Of a stretch of DNA of 64,000 nucleotides, positions 54,423-63,858 are shown piece after piece. The translations under genes were made by a program, and so were the position numbers. The DNA is from JBCCIM01 sp965263205 (lineage in GTDB: Bacteria; Bacteroidota; Rhodothermia; Rhodothermales; JAHQVL01). Below the pieces are notes generated by a model that was given only the letters and a program-made list of their open reading frames with translations, had not been told where the DNA came from and searched no databases. The stretch lies in the NCBI GenBank assembly GCA_965263205.1, contig CBDHHF010000014.1, forward strand, positions 186,001-250,000. The letters are read 5' to 3'. Position 1 is the first letter of the stretch, and the number at the start of each line of letters is the position of its first letter.

Positions 54423-55560
54423 TTATGAACCTACATGGGTCCAGGTACCGTTTCTCACCGAATGAGCAGTCCGCCGTGCCAGCGCCCTGCGCTTTAGCAG
54501 CGCAATGCCACTGACCAATGTTTGCGCCCAACGCTCTGGTGTAAATTGCCGCGCCAACGTGTGACTCCGTGCCCCCATCTCCTCGAGCACTTCCGGGGAA
54601 GCAGCCGCTAAACGACGCATACCTTCCGCCAGATGTGCAGCATGTTCGCTTTCAAACAGATATCCATTGTACCCATCTTGCAACAGGTGTACGGCGGCGC
54701 CGCATGCTGTCGAACACAACAAAGGCAATCCTGCTGCAGCCGCTTCCTGCAGCACAACACCCCAGGGCTCCTTACGGCTTGGTAAAATGAAGGCCTGTGC
54801 CGATTTCATTAGCGCCGGCAACGCATCGGGCTGCACAAAACCGCGATCTTCTACGCCCTCAACCCCTTGCAAACGCGTTTTGTGTGTGCCCGTACCCGCA
54901 CAAATCAACTTCCACGGATTGATCGTATGTTTCCTGTACTCCTGGTACGCATCGATCAATACATCTATCCCTTTTTCATTGCTGTAGCGTCCAACATACA
55001 AGAACGCAGGGATTGTCTTGGCCTGAACGGGGCCACCCGAAAATTTCTCCCAGTCGCACGCGTAATAGCCTCCCCAACATTGAATCCCATCATAGCCAAG
55101 GTAATTGGCAAACTGGCGTTGCCGCTCGCCGGCTACCCATAACGCATCGATAGCCGTATGCAAATACCAGGGCGCCAGGTACTTACTGAACCGTTGGCGC
55201 AGGGTACCCTGCCACTGCGTATCGGTGCCGGCAACTACCGGAATATGACGCCGCTTCAGGACCCGCGCTACCTTAAGATAATCCTGATCCATCCAGCCGG
55301 GAATGAACACCCCATCTGGATTAAAGGCTTTCAACCGTTCGAAGGATATCTTCCGCCTGCTGGCCTTCTTTGCTATGCAGCTGATCGATCCAGCCGAACG
55401 TGTGTCGTTCGTCAAAAGGTGCATCTTTGGCAACGGGCCAGCGGTAAACCAGCAACTCAACGTTAAAGCGGTGTTTGAGTGTTTTAAGGCATGCTGCCAT
55501 GTAGCCCGAAAGCTCAGAATACAGAATGGCAATCCGCGTGACTGCGGGTTGGACGTGCAT
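54423..55560 (-). pseudogene. GT4 glycosyltransferase, frameshifted
   Basis: Two frames form one GT4 enzyme of about 379 residues. The N-terminal part (55560 to about 55345) reads MHVQPAVTRIAILYSELSGY, the expected first Rossmann strand, and stops at 55321. The rest continues in another frame from ERLKAFNPDGVFIPGW to FLYVGRYSNEKGIDVL and PSRKEPWGVVLQEAAAAGLPL. Removing one G from GG at 55344-55345 gives the continuous AEDIFERLKAFNPD. It is a genuine one-base insertion or a sequencing error. Without it one sugar would be missing from the repeat unit. Confidence 0.82.
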
Positions 55561-55612
55561 GATGTATGGGGTGTTTACAAATGGGGTTTGCCTGACGATT
55601 CAGGCACAGTAA

Positions 55613-56755
55613 TTAGACGACGGACTCGATGCCCTCAATCGTTTTTGCAGCAACACGCTGCCACAAATAAGAATTGCGTACGCGCCTGTGACTGGCTTCC
55701 CGTTTGCGCGAAAGAGAAATGTTTGAATCGGTCATTGCCGAAATCATAGCCGCCTGCAGGGCCTCTGTTTGACCGGGCGGGATAATCCATCCGTTATCTT
55801 CAGCAACCAGGTCGCCGACAGCGCCTACATTTGTAGCAATAATTGCCAGGCCAGATGCCATGGCCTCCAGAATCACTGTGGGCATACCTTCCGCGTAACT
55901 TGGACAGACCAATACATCGCCTTTTGCGAGAATGCTGCGTACCTGTTGCTCTTCACGCACCAATCCCCAATACCTAATTCTGTCAGAACGAATTTGTAAA
56001 TGCGCTGGAATCGGGCCTACGATATCAAATAGAAAATTGAAATCTGGCAGCAATTGTTTGATGGTCGCGTGGAGTTCTTCTATCCCTTTCCTGCGCTCAT
56101 AACGCCCCATAAAAACAAATCGGAGTCGTTGCGACCGATTGCGCACAGAAGCAGTCAGCCAGTCGTTAGTCACACCATTAGCAGACTCCAGTGCTGTTTT
56201 ATTGTCGTCGAGTACGTGGCTTATGAGCGGGGTCAGTTTATGTCCCAGCACGAGGACAACATCAGCGAGTTTCAGGTTGGTTCGTACAGAAGGCCGTAAC
56301 AGCCACTGCTCGAGCCGGGTTTTGAACGTTGCCGGCTTTTGCCACATCTCAAACCCGTGAAAGTTAACGCCTATTTTCGGCATACTGGGATGTTGTAATT
56401 TCATCTCCATAGTCTTCCATCCAGAAAATCCCTGGGCGTAGATAAAATCAACATCCAGTCGATGCCGCAACACATCCCAAATGCGTTCGCTGTGTTTATA
56501 GGACTCACGGATATAGTGACCGGGTAAACGGCCCGAAGCCGCACGTTTGACGGGCTGGACGCGAATGCGCTGCATCTCTGCTCCAGAAAACAGCGTGTGT
56601 AAATCTGGCACAACATCCAGCTCAGCTGGATACGTAAAATAGAGATCAACATCTACGCCGGCCTGGGCGAGGTACTTGGTCAGGTAGTATGTGTGCTTTT
56701 GCATTCCTCCCATGACAAAGGGAAAAATGCCATCTGAAAGAAGGGCTATCTGCAT
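55613..56755 (-). CDS. GT4 glycosyltransferase
   Basis: 380 residues, GT-B. MQIALLSDGIFPFVMGGMQKH at the N-terminus is a standard GT4 opening. LRFVFMGRYERRKGIEEL and PSYAEGMPTVILEAMASGLAII form the donor-binding half. Cytosolic, part of the repeat-unit assembly set, 8 bp after the next GT4. Confidence 0.9.
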   Translation of the reverse strand: MQIALLSDGIFPFVMGGMQKHTYYLTKYLAQAGVDVDLYFTYPAELDVVPDLHTLFSGAEMQRIRVQPVKRAASGRLPGHYIRESYKHSERIWDVLRHRLDVDFIYAQGFSGWKTMEMKLQHPSMPKIGVNFHGFEMWQKPATFKTRLEQWLLRPSVRTNLKLADVVLVLGHKLTPLISHVLDDNKTALESANGVTNDWLTASVRNRSQRLRFVFMGRYERRKGIEELHATIKQLLPDFNFLFDIVGPIPAHLQIRSDRIRYWGLVREEQQVRSILAKGDVLVCPSYAEGMPTVILEAMASGLAIIATNVGAVGDLVAEDNGWIIPPGQTEALQAAMISAMTDSNISLSRKREASHRRVRNSYLWQRVAAKTIEGIESVV

Positions 56756-56763
56756 AGGTTGGC

Positions 56764-57966
56764 TTAATTAATCGTTGCGGGTTCGCGTACCTCAATTGCG
56801 TCGAGGACGCGCGTTGCGTTCCGCTGCCAGGTATGCTCCTGCATGACTTTGCGATGAAAGGAATCGGCCAGTCGGTTACGCAGGGGGGCGTCGTTGATCA
56901 GCCGGCGTAAATGCCGCACCAAATCAAACTCGTTTTCGATCAGTAATCCGTCTACTTCTGCTGTAATGACCTCTCGAACGGGCCCATTACCCGGTGCCAC
57001 AATGGGTTTTGCCAGTGCGCCATATTCGAAAAGCTTGACTGGCGAACCATACCAGTGTGAATTTGCCAACACAGTGATGTCCATGGCTGCCAGATAATCA
57101 AACACCTCGGCGTGAGGTACGCTATCGGTGAATACGACATCGTCAGTAACCGAAAGGCCATGGGCCAGTGCCTGCAACTCGGGCAAAATAGCACCACCAC
57201 CAACCACCAACAAGGCCACCTTGTACCCCGTCTCTTTGAGTAACTTGGTTGCACGTACCAGTTGATCCACCCCGTGCCATTTAAAAAGCGAGCCCACAAA
57301 TCCGATGACGGTTTTGCCTTGTAACTGCGGCATCTGGCTAATTTCAGCGACGCGATCAGCATCTGTGGTTATTTTTGCCGGATCAACAGCATTCGGCATC
57401 ACCGCAAACTTGTCGATAGGCAAACCGTGTTTGTTGACGAAGTAGTTTTTCAACACATGAGAGACAACAACTGCCTTGGTTGTACCCGCCAGTTGCTGCT
57501 TCTCTATTTTGACTGCGCGCCGTTCAAAAGCAGATGAAATGGCAAAATGCTCTTTGCGTTCTTCGACGTACGGGGCATTCATTTCGAGCACGTGCGGCAC
57601 GCCGAACTTCGAGGCCGCGTGTACACCTGACAATTGCAGGCAGCTCGCACGTTCATACACCAGATCGGGTTGAATTTCGTCCAGCTTTTCATAGAGAAAA
57701 CGCTCAAAAGAAAGATCCTTATTGAGTAACAAATAGTCTTTCAGTGTCTCCCAGCCAAACGAAGGCACCAATCCCTTCAACCATCGCTTCGTTCTAGGCG
57801 CTGTTGTTTCGCCCGTTGCTACGGGATCTATCCCTCCCATAATTACAGGAAAGACTTCATGTCCACCCGCCTCAAATGCCGCGATCATTTCCCGCATATG
57901 CGTGCCATACCCGGACGGACTGTTTAGTGCCAAATTGGGATGTGGAGAATAGTAAACGATTTTCAT
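56764..57966 (-). CDS. GT4 glycosyltransferase
   Basis: 400 residues, GT-B. MKIVYYSPHPNLALNSPSGYG and MREMIAAFEAGGHEVF open the acceptor domain. TVIGFVGSLFKWHGVDQLV and SPVKLFEYGALAKPIVAPGNG form the donor domain. Lies 29 bp after the ABC transporter gene. Confidence 0.9.
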   Translation of the reverse strand: MKIVYYSPHPNLALNSPSGYGTHMREMIAAFEAGGHEVFPVIMGGIDPVATGETTAPRTKRWLKGLVPSFGWETLKDYLLLNKDLSFERFLYEKLDEIQPDLVYERASCLQLSGVHAASKFGVPHVLEMNAPYVEERKEHFAISSAFERRAVKIEKQQLAGTTKAVVVSHVLKNYFVNKHGLPIDKFAVMPNAVDPAKITTDADRVAEISQMPQLQGKTVIGFVGSLFKWHGVDQLVRATKLLKETGYKVALLVVGGGAILPELQALAHGLSVTDDVVFTDSVPHAEVFDYLAAMDITVLANSHWYGSPVKLFEYGALAKPIVAPGNGPVREVITAEVDGLLIENEFDLVRHLRRLINDAPLRNRLADSFHRKVMQEHTWQRNATRVLDAIEVREPATIN

Positions 57967-57995
57967 GCTGCTGCTCGTCTAGGCCACAACTGGAT

Positions 57996-59810
57996 TTATG
58001 CCTTACTAAGTTCTAATCGCGGTTCGATACGCGACATGCGTCTGAAAACAGCGTTTTTCTGCATCAATTCTGTATACGTGCCCTGCGAAGCGATGCGTCC
58101 GTTATCCAACATATAAATGGTGTCACAGGCTTTCACGGTATCCAACCTGTGTGCAATCATGATGGTGGTCACTTCGTTAATGGCTGCAGCGATGCCGGCC
58201 ATAACCGCTTCTTCTGTAATGCCATCGAGTGCGCTTGTTGCCTCATCAAGCACCAGGACCTGGGGCCTACCGTACAACGCGCGCGCTAAACCAATTCGCT
58301 GGCGCTGCCCGCCACTCAGCCGGATGCCTCGCTCGCCTACTCTGGTTTGATATCCGTCAGGCAGTTCTTCAACAATGAACGTATCGATGTTGGCGATCCG
58401 ACATACCTCTTGCACCCGCGCCATGTCGATTACCTCATCAGCTGCGCCAAACGCAATGTTGCGTGCAATGGTATCATCATAAAGGGCCACTTCCTGGGGC
58501 ACGTAGCCAATTAACCGCTGCCAGGAACGCCGGCTTTCCAAACCGATCTGTTTGCCATCAATAGACAGACTTCCACTACCTGGCTGAAGGAGTCCTGTAA
58601 TGATGTCTACCAGGGTAGTTTTACCCGAACCTGTTGTGCCCACAAATGCGATGCACTCGTTTTTCCGGATGCTCAGACTGATTTGCTTCAGCGCTTTATC
58701 TTCAGCACCAGGGTACTGGAAGCTGATATTCTGAAGATTGATTTCGCGCGAGAAGGTTATGGGTTGTGCATCTTGCTCCGGAAGTAATGCATGAGTCGGC
58801 CGCAGCAAGTCGGAATGAATGGTATCCACAATTGGCTTTTGATAGCGGATTTTGGCAAGGGCGCTGTACACCTGCTGTAGCGCCGGCAACAGCCGATAGC
58901 CGGCCAATGCGTACAACGACAACAACGGAATGACATCCTGCAACCCGCGACCAGTTGAGAGGAGATAGAGGATAAATACGAGAATAGCGCCAAAAGCCAG
59001 GGTCTGTACAAAGTACACGGGAATGACAAAGGAAGCTTCTCGCTTGGGTTCTACTTTACAGAACAACGCAGAAGCTTCAGCAAACCGCTTGGTAAAGAAC
59101 GTTTCCGTACCGCTCATCTTTACCACTTTGATACCGGCAAACGCCTCACTCGCCGACTTAAAACGTTGCTCGTTAGCAGCAAATCGTATATCTCCCAACC
59201 GCGTCAGGTATTTGCGAAGCCCTGTATACATTACAGCGTAAATGCTGCCAAACGCAGCAAACATCATCAATGCCAGCAAAGGGTCCACCAAGACCAGTAG
59301 CGCAAAAATCACAAACGCTACAAACGATTTGGCGATAAGCACCGCGAGTGAAAGCAGGAAGCCATTAGCGAGCTCATTTGTCTCGCTAAGAATCTGCTTG
59401 GCCATTTGAGAAGTGTTCTGATCAAGGAAAAATCCGTACGGCTGATTCAGATACTTTCTCAACAATCGCGTTGCGATAGAATGCGCACTACTCCAGGCGA
59501 ATTTGTGCTGCAACCAGAGCGTGAGTACGGTAAGCATGTTGGCCATCGTGAGCAACGTCAGGACCACAAAACCCAATGCAAACAAAAACTGGCGCTCACT
59601 ACTGAAATCAAAAAAGGTATAAGCCTTCATCAGCCATTTGCTCTCAGCAACGGCATCAGGCTGGGAAACGAGTTGCATGAATGGCATAATCGAGGCAATA
59701 CCAGCCAATTCAAACAGCCCCATAAACGCAATCACAACCAACAACACACAAAACGTGCGCGCTTCTCGCCGGGTAAGAATGATGCGTAATTTTCTAAAGG
59801 TATCTAACAT
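57996..59810 (-). CDS. MsbA-like ABC transporter (permease/ATPase)
   Basis: 604 residues. Six membrane helices in residues 1-330, then an ABC domain with Walker A GTTGSGKTT, signature RLSGGQRQR, Walker B VLVLDEAT and switch AHRL. It is probably a lipid-linked sugar or glycan exporter; no Wzx flippase is present in the window, so this may supply that step. It is the second gene after the antiterminator. Confidence 0.88.
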   Translation of the reverse strand: MLDTFRKLRIILTRREARTFCVLLVVIAFMGLFELAGIASIMPFMQLVSQPDAVAESKWLMKAYTFFDFSSERQFLFALGFVVLTLLTMANMLTVLTLWLQHKFAWSSAHSIATRLLRKYLNQPYGFFLDQNTSQMAKQILSETNELANGFLLSLAVLIAKSFVAFVIFALLVLVDPLLALMMFAAFGSIYAVMYTGLRKYLTRLGDIRFAANEQRFKSASEAFAGIKVVKMSGTETFFTKRFAEASALFCKVEPKREASFVIPVYFVQTLAFGAILVFILYLLSTGRGLQDVIPLLSLYALAGYRLLPALQQVYSALAKIRYQKPIVDTIHSDLLRPTHALLPEQDAQPITFSREINLQNISFQYPGAEDKALKQISLSIRKNECIAFVGTTGSGKTTLVDIITGLLQPGSGSLSIDGKQIGLESRRSWQRLIGYVPQEVALYDDTIARNIAFGAADEVIDMARVQEVCRIANIDTFIVEELPDGYQTRVGERGIRLSGGQRQRIGLARALYGRPQVLVLDEATSALDGITEEAVMAGIAAAINEVTTIMIAHRLDTVKACDTIYMLDNGRIASQGTYTELMQKNAVFRRMSRIEPRLELSKA

Positions 59811-59959
59811 AATGTATCCCTGTCAGCACACGCCCCGCTTCACACCGCAATTGCCATGGTGTCCTTTACCATAGCCGGCCGCATCAGGTATGCCAATTTC
59901 TTGTCTATCAGAGGTTTCGATCAGACGTCGTTTAGATATGCAGGGGGCTTACGATCTCG

Positions 59960-60478
59960 TTATAGCGTCGGCGGTGCCTCGGTGTACGTGATCCACGCAA
60001 CGGGCACATTGACTTTCACCGCCTGTCGGAGTGCAGCAATCCGAATAACCACATAGGCTTGTCCGCGTTGCTGCAAGACTTCGCCTTTGAGTCCGGCAAA
60101 AGGCCCTTCTTTCACCTGGACCATGGCACCTACCGGTGGAAACCACTGCTCCATCAGCGCAAGATGCGATTTATCGGCTTGCGTCAACCGTAATTGCTCC
60201 ATTTCTTCGGCGCTCATTTCCGCGAGCTTGCCGCTGAATGCCAATGTTCGGACAATGCCTTTCATTTGCAGTACTTGTAGCCGCTCATGTTCTGTGACAT
60301 GTGCAAAAATGTAGCTTCGAAAGAGAGGCTCCTCGACACGCTTTGTGCGATCTTTCCATTTCCGATCGACTGCAAGCTTGGGCAGAAAAACCTCGATTCC
60401 CTGTTCGAGCATGCGCGCCTCGCATTTTTTCTCAGCGCGCGGTGCGGTGTAAAAAACTCGCCAGTTTTGCATAGACAT
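59960..60478 (-). CDS. NusG-like (UpxY/RfaH-type) antiterminator
   Basis: 172 residues. N-terminal NGN domain (WRVFYTAPRAEKKCEARMLE, EVFLPKLAVDRKWKDR, LFRSYIFAHV) and C-terminal KOW domain (GAMVQVKEGPFAGLKGEV). These specialised NusG paralogues ride with RNA polymerase and allow full transcription of long capsule and polysaccharide operons. Its position ahead of the glycosyltransferase series, which runs for more than 18 kb, fits. No JUMPstart/ops sequence was recognised upstream. Confidence 0.9.
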   Translation of the reverse strand: MSMQNWRVFYTAPRAEKKCEARMLEQGIEVFLPKLAVDRKWKDRTKRVEEPLFRSYIFAHVTEHERLQVLQMKGIVRTLAFSGKLAEMSAEEMEQLRLTQADKSHLALMEQWFPPVGAMVQVKEGPFAGLKGEVLQQRGQAYVVIRIAALRQAVKVNVPVAWITYTEAPPTL

Positions 60479-61003
60479 CTACGTAGCTATTGGGAGCAAG
60501 AATGCTACAATTGTGAACCGACATTAATTTTTGACACGGCTCCGCCACATCAGTCACATGCCTTGAAGCGACATGGTGCTGATGAACCAGATTTGGCTAT
60601 TGAGCACGGGCTAAGAATGCTTAGAAGAGAACACGTAGCCGGTCCAGATTCGGGACCTGATTACATGCCGGTACAGATGTGTTTTGCCTGACAAGACGAT
60701 CCCGAACGGGATGCCTGAAAAGCCGGCGGGATGCCATCGCCTCGCTATACGCTTTGCCGGCCAACGTACCTCAAAAGAAGAATGGTGATAGAGGTAAATT
60801 TAATGCTGCGAAAGCGTTGTTTTAACAGTTCTTTCAGCACAGCATACTGGCCTGCTATTTCAAGGCAGCGCTACACTAAAAAAGACGCCGAAACAGGGGG
60901 GAAATGGCACCTGGTGATATGCTTTGTACTGCGTGTCGTTTTTGCGTAAAAAACAGAGATTAGAGCGCAAAAACGTAACGGTAAGCAGTGTATTTACAAA
61001 ACG
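60479..61003. other. Leader region of the polysaccharide operon
   Basis: 525 bp without a gene. Adjoining the Wzc-like stop, CGTAACG at 60974-60980 pairs with CGTTACG at 61002-61008 and is followed on the minus strand by TTTTTG. This could be a weak terminator. The rest must hold the promoter of the antiterminator operon; no known element was recognised. Confidence 0.45.
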
Positions 61004-63394
61004 TTACGACTGAAGAACTGCTTCAGCCTGGGGTTGATAAGAGTAGTGATTTGTATAACGATAATACTTGTATTTAGTTCTAGATCCGTAGGGGCCCGTC
61101 GGATTAAATTCATTTAATAATACACCCAAAACCCGACCGCCAGTTTTTTGTAATTCATGCATACCCTGATGCAAGTCTTCTGACCGGGTTTTCCCGGCTG
61201 CAGCAACAACCACTGTGCCGTCGCACATGGCTGACAACATCAAGGGATCGGAGACTAACATAAACGGCGGCGAATCCAAAATGACCATATCAAACAGCCT
61301 TTTCAATTCGTGGATTAGTTGCGGCATCTCTTTCGAGGCCACCACATCTGCGGCATTGTCTGTCGGCGCACCGGCCGTCAGAACATACAGGTTATCGATG
61401 TGCCCCAGCGCCCTGCGAAATTGCAGTTTGCGCTGATTGATCATGTGCGTAATACCGGGCTCAGGTTCGATGCCTAGCTTGGCATGAATGGAGGGCCGGC
61501 GAAGGTCTGTATCTACAATCACGGTTCGCTGGCCAGCCTGCGCACTCGCAATCGCCAGATTCAGCGCAGTAATGCTTTTGCCTTCTTCAGGATTGGGGCT
61601 CGTGACAAGCACACTTTGTACCGCCGACTCCCCCTGGACACCAAGAATGTTCATGCGAACGCGGCGGTAGGCATCTACCACAAAAGACGAAGCCGGCTGC
61701 AGCGAAATCAGGCAGCTGTCGTTCAGGTATCCGTTATGCTCAACCAGTTTTACGCCGCGGTACTGCTGCTTTACAAAGGCGCGCATGCTGGGAATCACCC
61801 CAAGCAATACGTAGCCGAGTTTGCGCACATCGTCGGGCGTTACCATGGTATTTTTGTAGAGTTGCTGACGGATAACCGCGAGCCCTAATCCAACAAGGAG
61901 ACCAATCAACGCGCCAAGAATGAGGTTCTTGGGTTTATTGGGAAACTCAGGCTGAAACGGCAAAGCTGCCTGCCGTACAATTTCTGCATACCCTTGCTCG
62001 GATTCCTCAGAAATGCGTACATCTTCAAGCTTTTCACTCAGTAACAAAAATGCGCGCTCCGTCGTGTCAATTTGCCGCTGCAATTGCGTGAGCCGAATCG
62101 TTTGTGAAGGCAGGCCTTGTAGCTGTTGCTGGAACGTAGCCAGGTGCTTGTTGACGACATCAACCCGTGCATTCAACCGGCCAATTTCCAGATCTTCGTT
62201 GGCCAAGTCGCGGCGTAGCCGGCCAAATGCTGCCAGCGTACCATCCGGTTCACCAGCCGAAGCTTCGCCAAAAGTTACCACTTGCTGGACATACTGCTCG
62301 GTGAGCGCCACCAGTTCGTTTTGTAACCGCATAATTTCATTTTTATGCGTGATAATATCGGCAGGCTGTCCGGCACCGGTCATGGAACGCAGTTGCGGAT
62401 TCTGGCGATAAATCTGCTCGAGTATGCCTTCTTCTTCTGCAATGCGAGCCTGTACATCCTCAATTTTTGCCGGCACATTTGCTGAGACCTGAGCCACTAG
62501 TTGCGGCTGCATTGTCTGGATAGACGCCAACAAATCTTCCCGTACCACCTGACGCATCCGGATGTCAAGGATAATTTCATCCCGCAAAGCCTCCAGTTCT
62601 GCTACCTGAGACACCAGATTGGCCGTACCATCAGCAAGGGTTATGCCTCGGTTGCGGTCCATAAACTGACGCAGTTGTTCTTCAAGCGCGTTGAGCTCAT
62701 CCTTTCGCTTATTTGCTTCTGTTTCCAGAAAGAAGCGCGTAGCGGCCAGCCGGCTCCGGCTGCGCCCAAGGGCATGGTCCACAAACTCGGCAGCATACAA
62801 ATCAGCCAATAGACGTGCTTCGCCGGGATCAGCAGAAACAGCAGAAATCCGTAGCACATCTTCTACAGGTTCGCGGCTCACCGCAATTTGGTATTGAATC
62901 ACTTCAGCCAATTGTTCAACATCAAGGCCAGCAGCAAGAAGGGGCAGCGACTGGCCTGTTTCAGGATCATGTCCCAATTCCTGCAGGCGCGCACTCACAC
63001 GACGCGACACGCCTAAAGAGCGTTGCAAGACGTACACTTCGGTATCAACCGAACGACTGGAAGACCCATTTGAATGCGGCCTGGCCTCCAGTGCGTCTTT
63101 GAGATCGGGTGCTACACGTTTATCTACTAACACCAGGCTATGCGCGCGATATGCGGGGACACGGGTGTACGTGTAAAGTATGGTAGCCGCCATTACCAGC
63201 AGGAACGCGCCAGTAATCAACCAGCGGCCGGCATACAGCAGGTTAACCAGTTCGCGAAACTGAGACTCTTCAACAACAGGCTCGGGACCATAACCAGGAA
63301 ACGTGCCACCATTTTCGGGGAGCATTTCGCCTTCAAAAGACGCCTGGTTGGTGTAAATGGGCAGGTAATTCGGATCTGAATCTTGGTATTGCAT
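61004..63394 (-). CDS. Wzc-like chain-length regulator and bacterial tyrosine kinase
   Basis: 796 residues. N-terminal Wzz domain with two membrane helices (about 58-78 and near 500) around a coiled periplasmic part, including the GNVR-like region. Then a BY-kinase domain: Walker A' SPNPEEGKS, Walker A-prime TVIVDTDLRRP and Walker B MVILDSPPF. The C-terminus has a six-tyrosine cluster (KYKYYRYTNHYSY), the autophosphorylation tail. It controls polymer length and export. Its gene precedes the antiterminator gene on the same strand. Confidence 0.92.
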   Translation of the reverse strand: MQYQDSDPNYLPIYTNQASFEGEMLPENGGTFPGYGPEPVVEESQFRELVNLLYAGRWLITGAFLLVMAATILYTYTRVPAYRAHSLVLVDKRVAPDLKDALEARPHSNGSSSRSVDTEVYVLQRSLGVSRRVSARLQELGHDPETGQSLPLLAAGLDVEQLAEVIQYQIAVSREPVEDVLRISAVSADPGEARLLADLYAAEFVDHALGRSRSRLAATRFFLETEANKRKDELNALEEQLRQFMDRNRGITLADGTANLVSQVAELEALRDEIILDIRMRQVVREDLLASIQTMQPQLVAQVSANVPAKIEDVQARIAEEEGILEQIYRQNPQLRSMTGAGQPADIITHKNEIMRLQNELVALTEQYVQQVVTFGEASAGEPDGTLAAFGRLRRDLANEDLEIGRLNARVDVVNKHLATFQQQLQGLPSQTIRLTQLQRQIDTTERAFLLLSEKLEDVRISEESEQGYAEIVRQAALPFQPEFPNKPKNLILGALIGLLVGLGLAVIRQQLYKNTMVTPDDVRKLGYVLLGVIPSMRAFVKQQYRGVKLVEHNGYLNDSCLISLQPASSFVVDAYRRVRMNILGVQGESAVQSVLVTSPNPEEGKSITALNLAIASAQAGQRTVIVDTDLRRPSIHAKLGIEPEPGITHMINQRKLQFRRALGHIDNLYVLTAGAPTDNAADVVASKEMPQLIHELKRLFDMVILDSPPFMLVSDPLMLSAMCDGTVVVAAAGKTRSEDLHQGMHELQKTGGRVLGVLLNEFNPTGPYGSRTKYKYYRYTNHYSYQPQAEAVLQS

Positions 63395-63852
63395 AATCGG
63401 AGGCTTTCAACCCTGCGGCATGCCATCAGGATTTCGCAGGCGCACAAGGGCCGGCGTGTGCGCAGCAGACTGTTTACTTCGTGCTCGTTAATGCAGCAAT
63501 AGCATCCACAAAGAAACGTGGACGATTACTTGGTTATAAGAATTGTCTAGATGTCAATCTTCGATCCAAAAAAAGCGAATCACTGGTGAATTGACGGCAG
63601 AATCAGTTACAGAATAGATTGGAACATGCGAATGACGTGCGTCGCGCTGATTCTGAAACAAAGATACAAAAAGGAGTCCCCTGACCCTAACACTTAATGC
63701 AAATATTGTGTTTGGAAATCATGTCAAATATGTCACGCTGGGGGTTAAAGGTTTAATGTTGAAAGTTAAAGGTGTTTGGCGGGAGCGTCGCATTAAAATC
63801 TAAACCACTCCCACCAAACCTCCGATTACCTCTAACTTTCAATCATTAACCT
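63395..63852. other. Repeat-containing intergenic gap
   Basis: No gene seen. The upstream part (63395-63740) presumably holds the Wzc-like promoter. From 63744 it contains the left arm and loop of a large imperfect inverted repeat (see next entry). Confidence 0.45.
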
Positions 63853-63858
63853 TTAACT
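63744..63858. repeat. Long imperfect inverted repeat
   Basis: The left arm 63744-63785 (GTTAAAGGTTTAATGTTGAAA ... GTTTGGCGGGAG) pairs imperfectly with the right arm 63808-63858. GTTAAAGGT-type sequence also occurs at 5795-5810. The RND stop codon lies within the right arm. Confidence 0.7.

Noticed and set aside
60479..61003. JUMPstart/ops element for the NusG-like antiterminator
   Set aside because: No GGCGGTAG-type core was found on the transcribed strand, so none is claimed.
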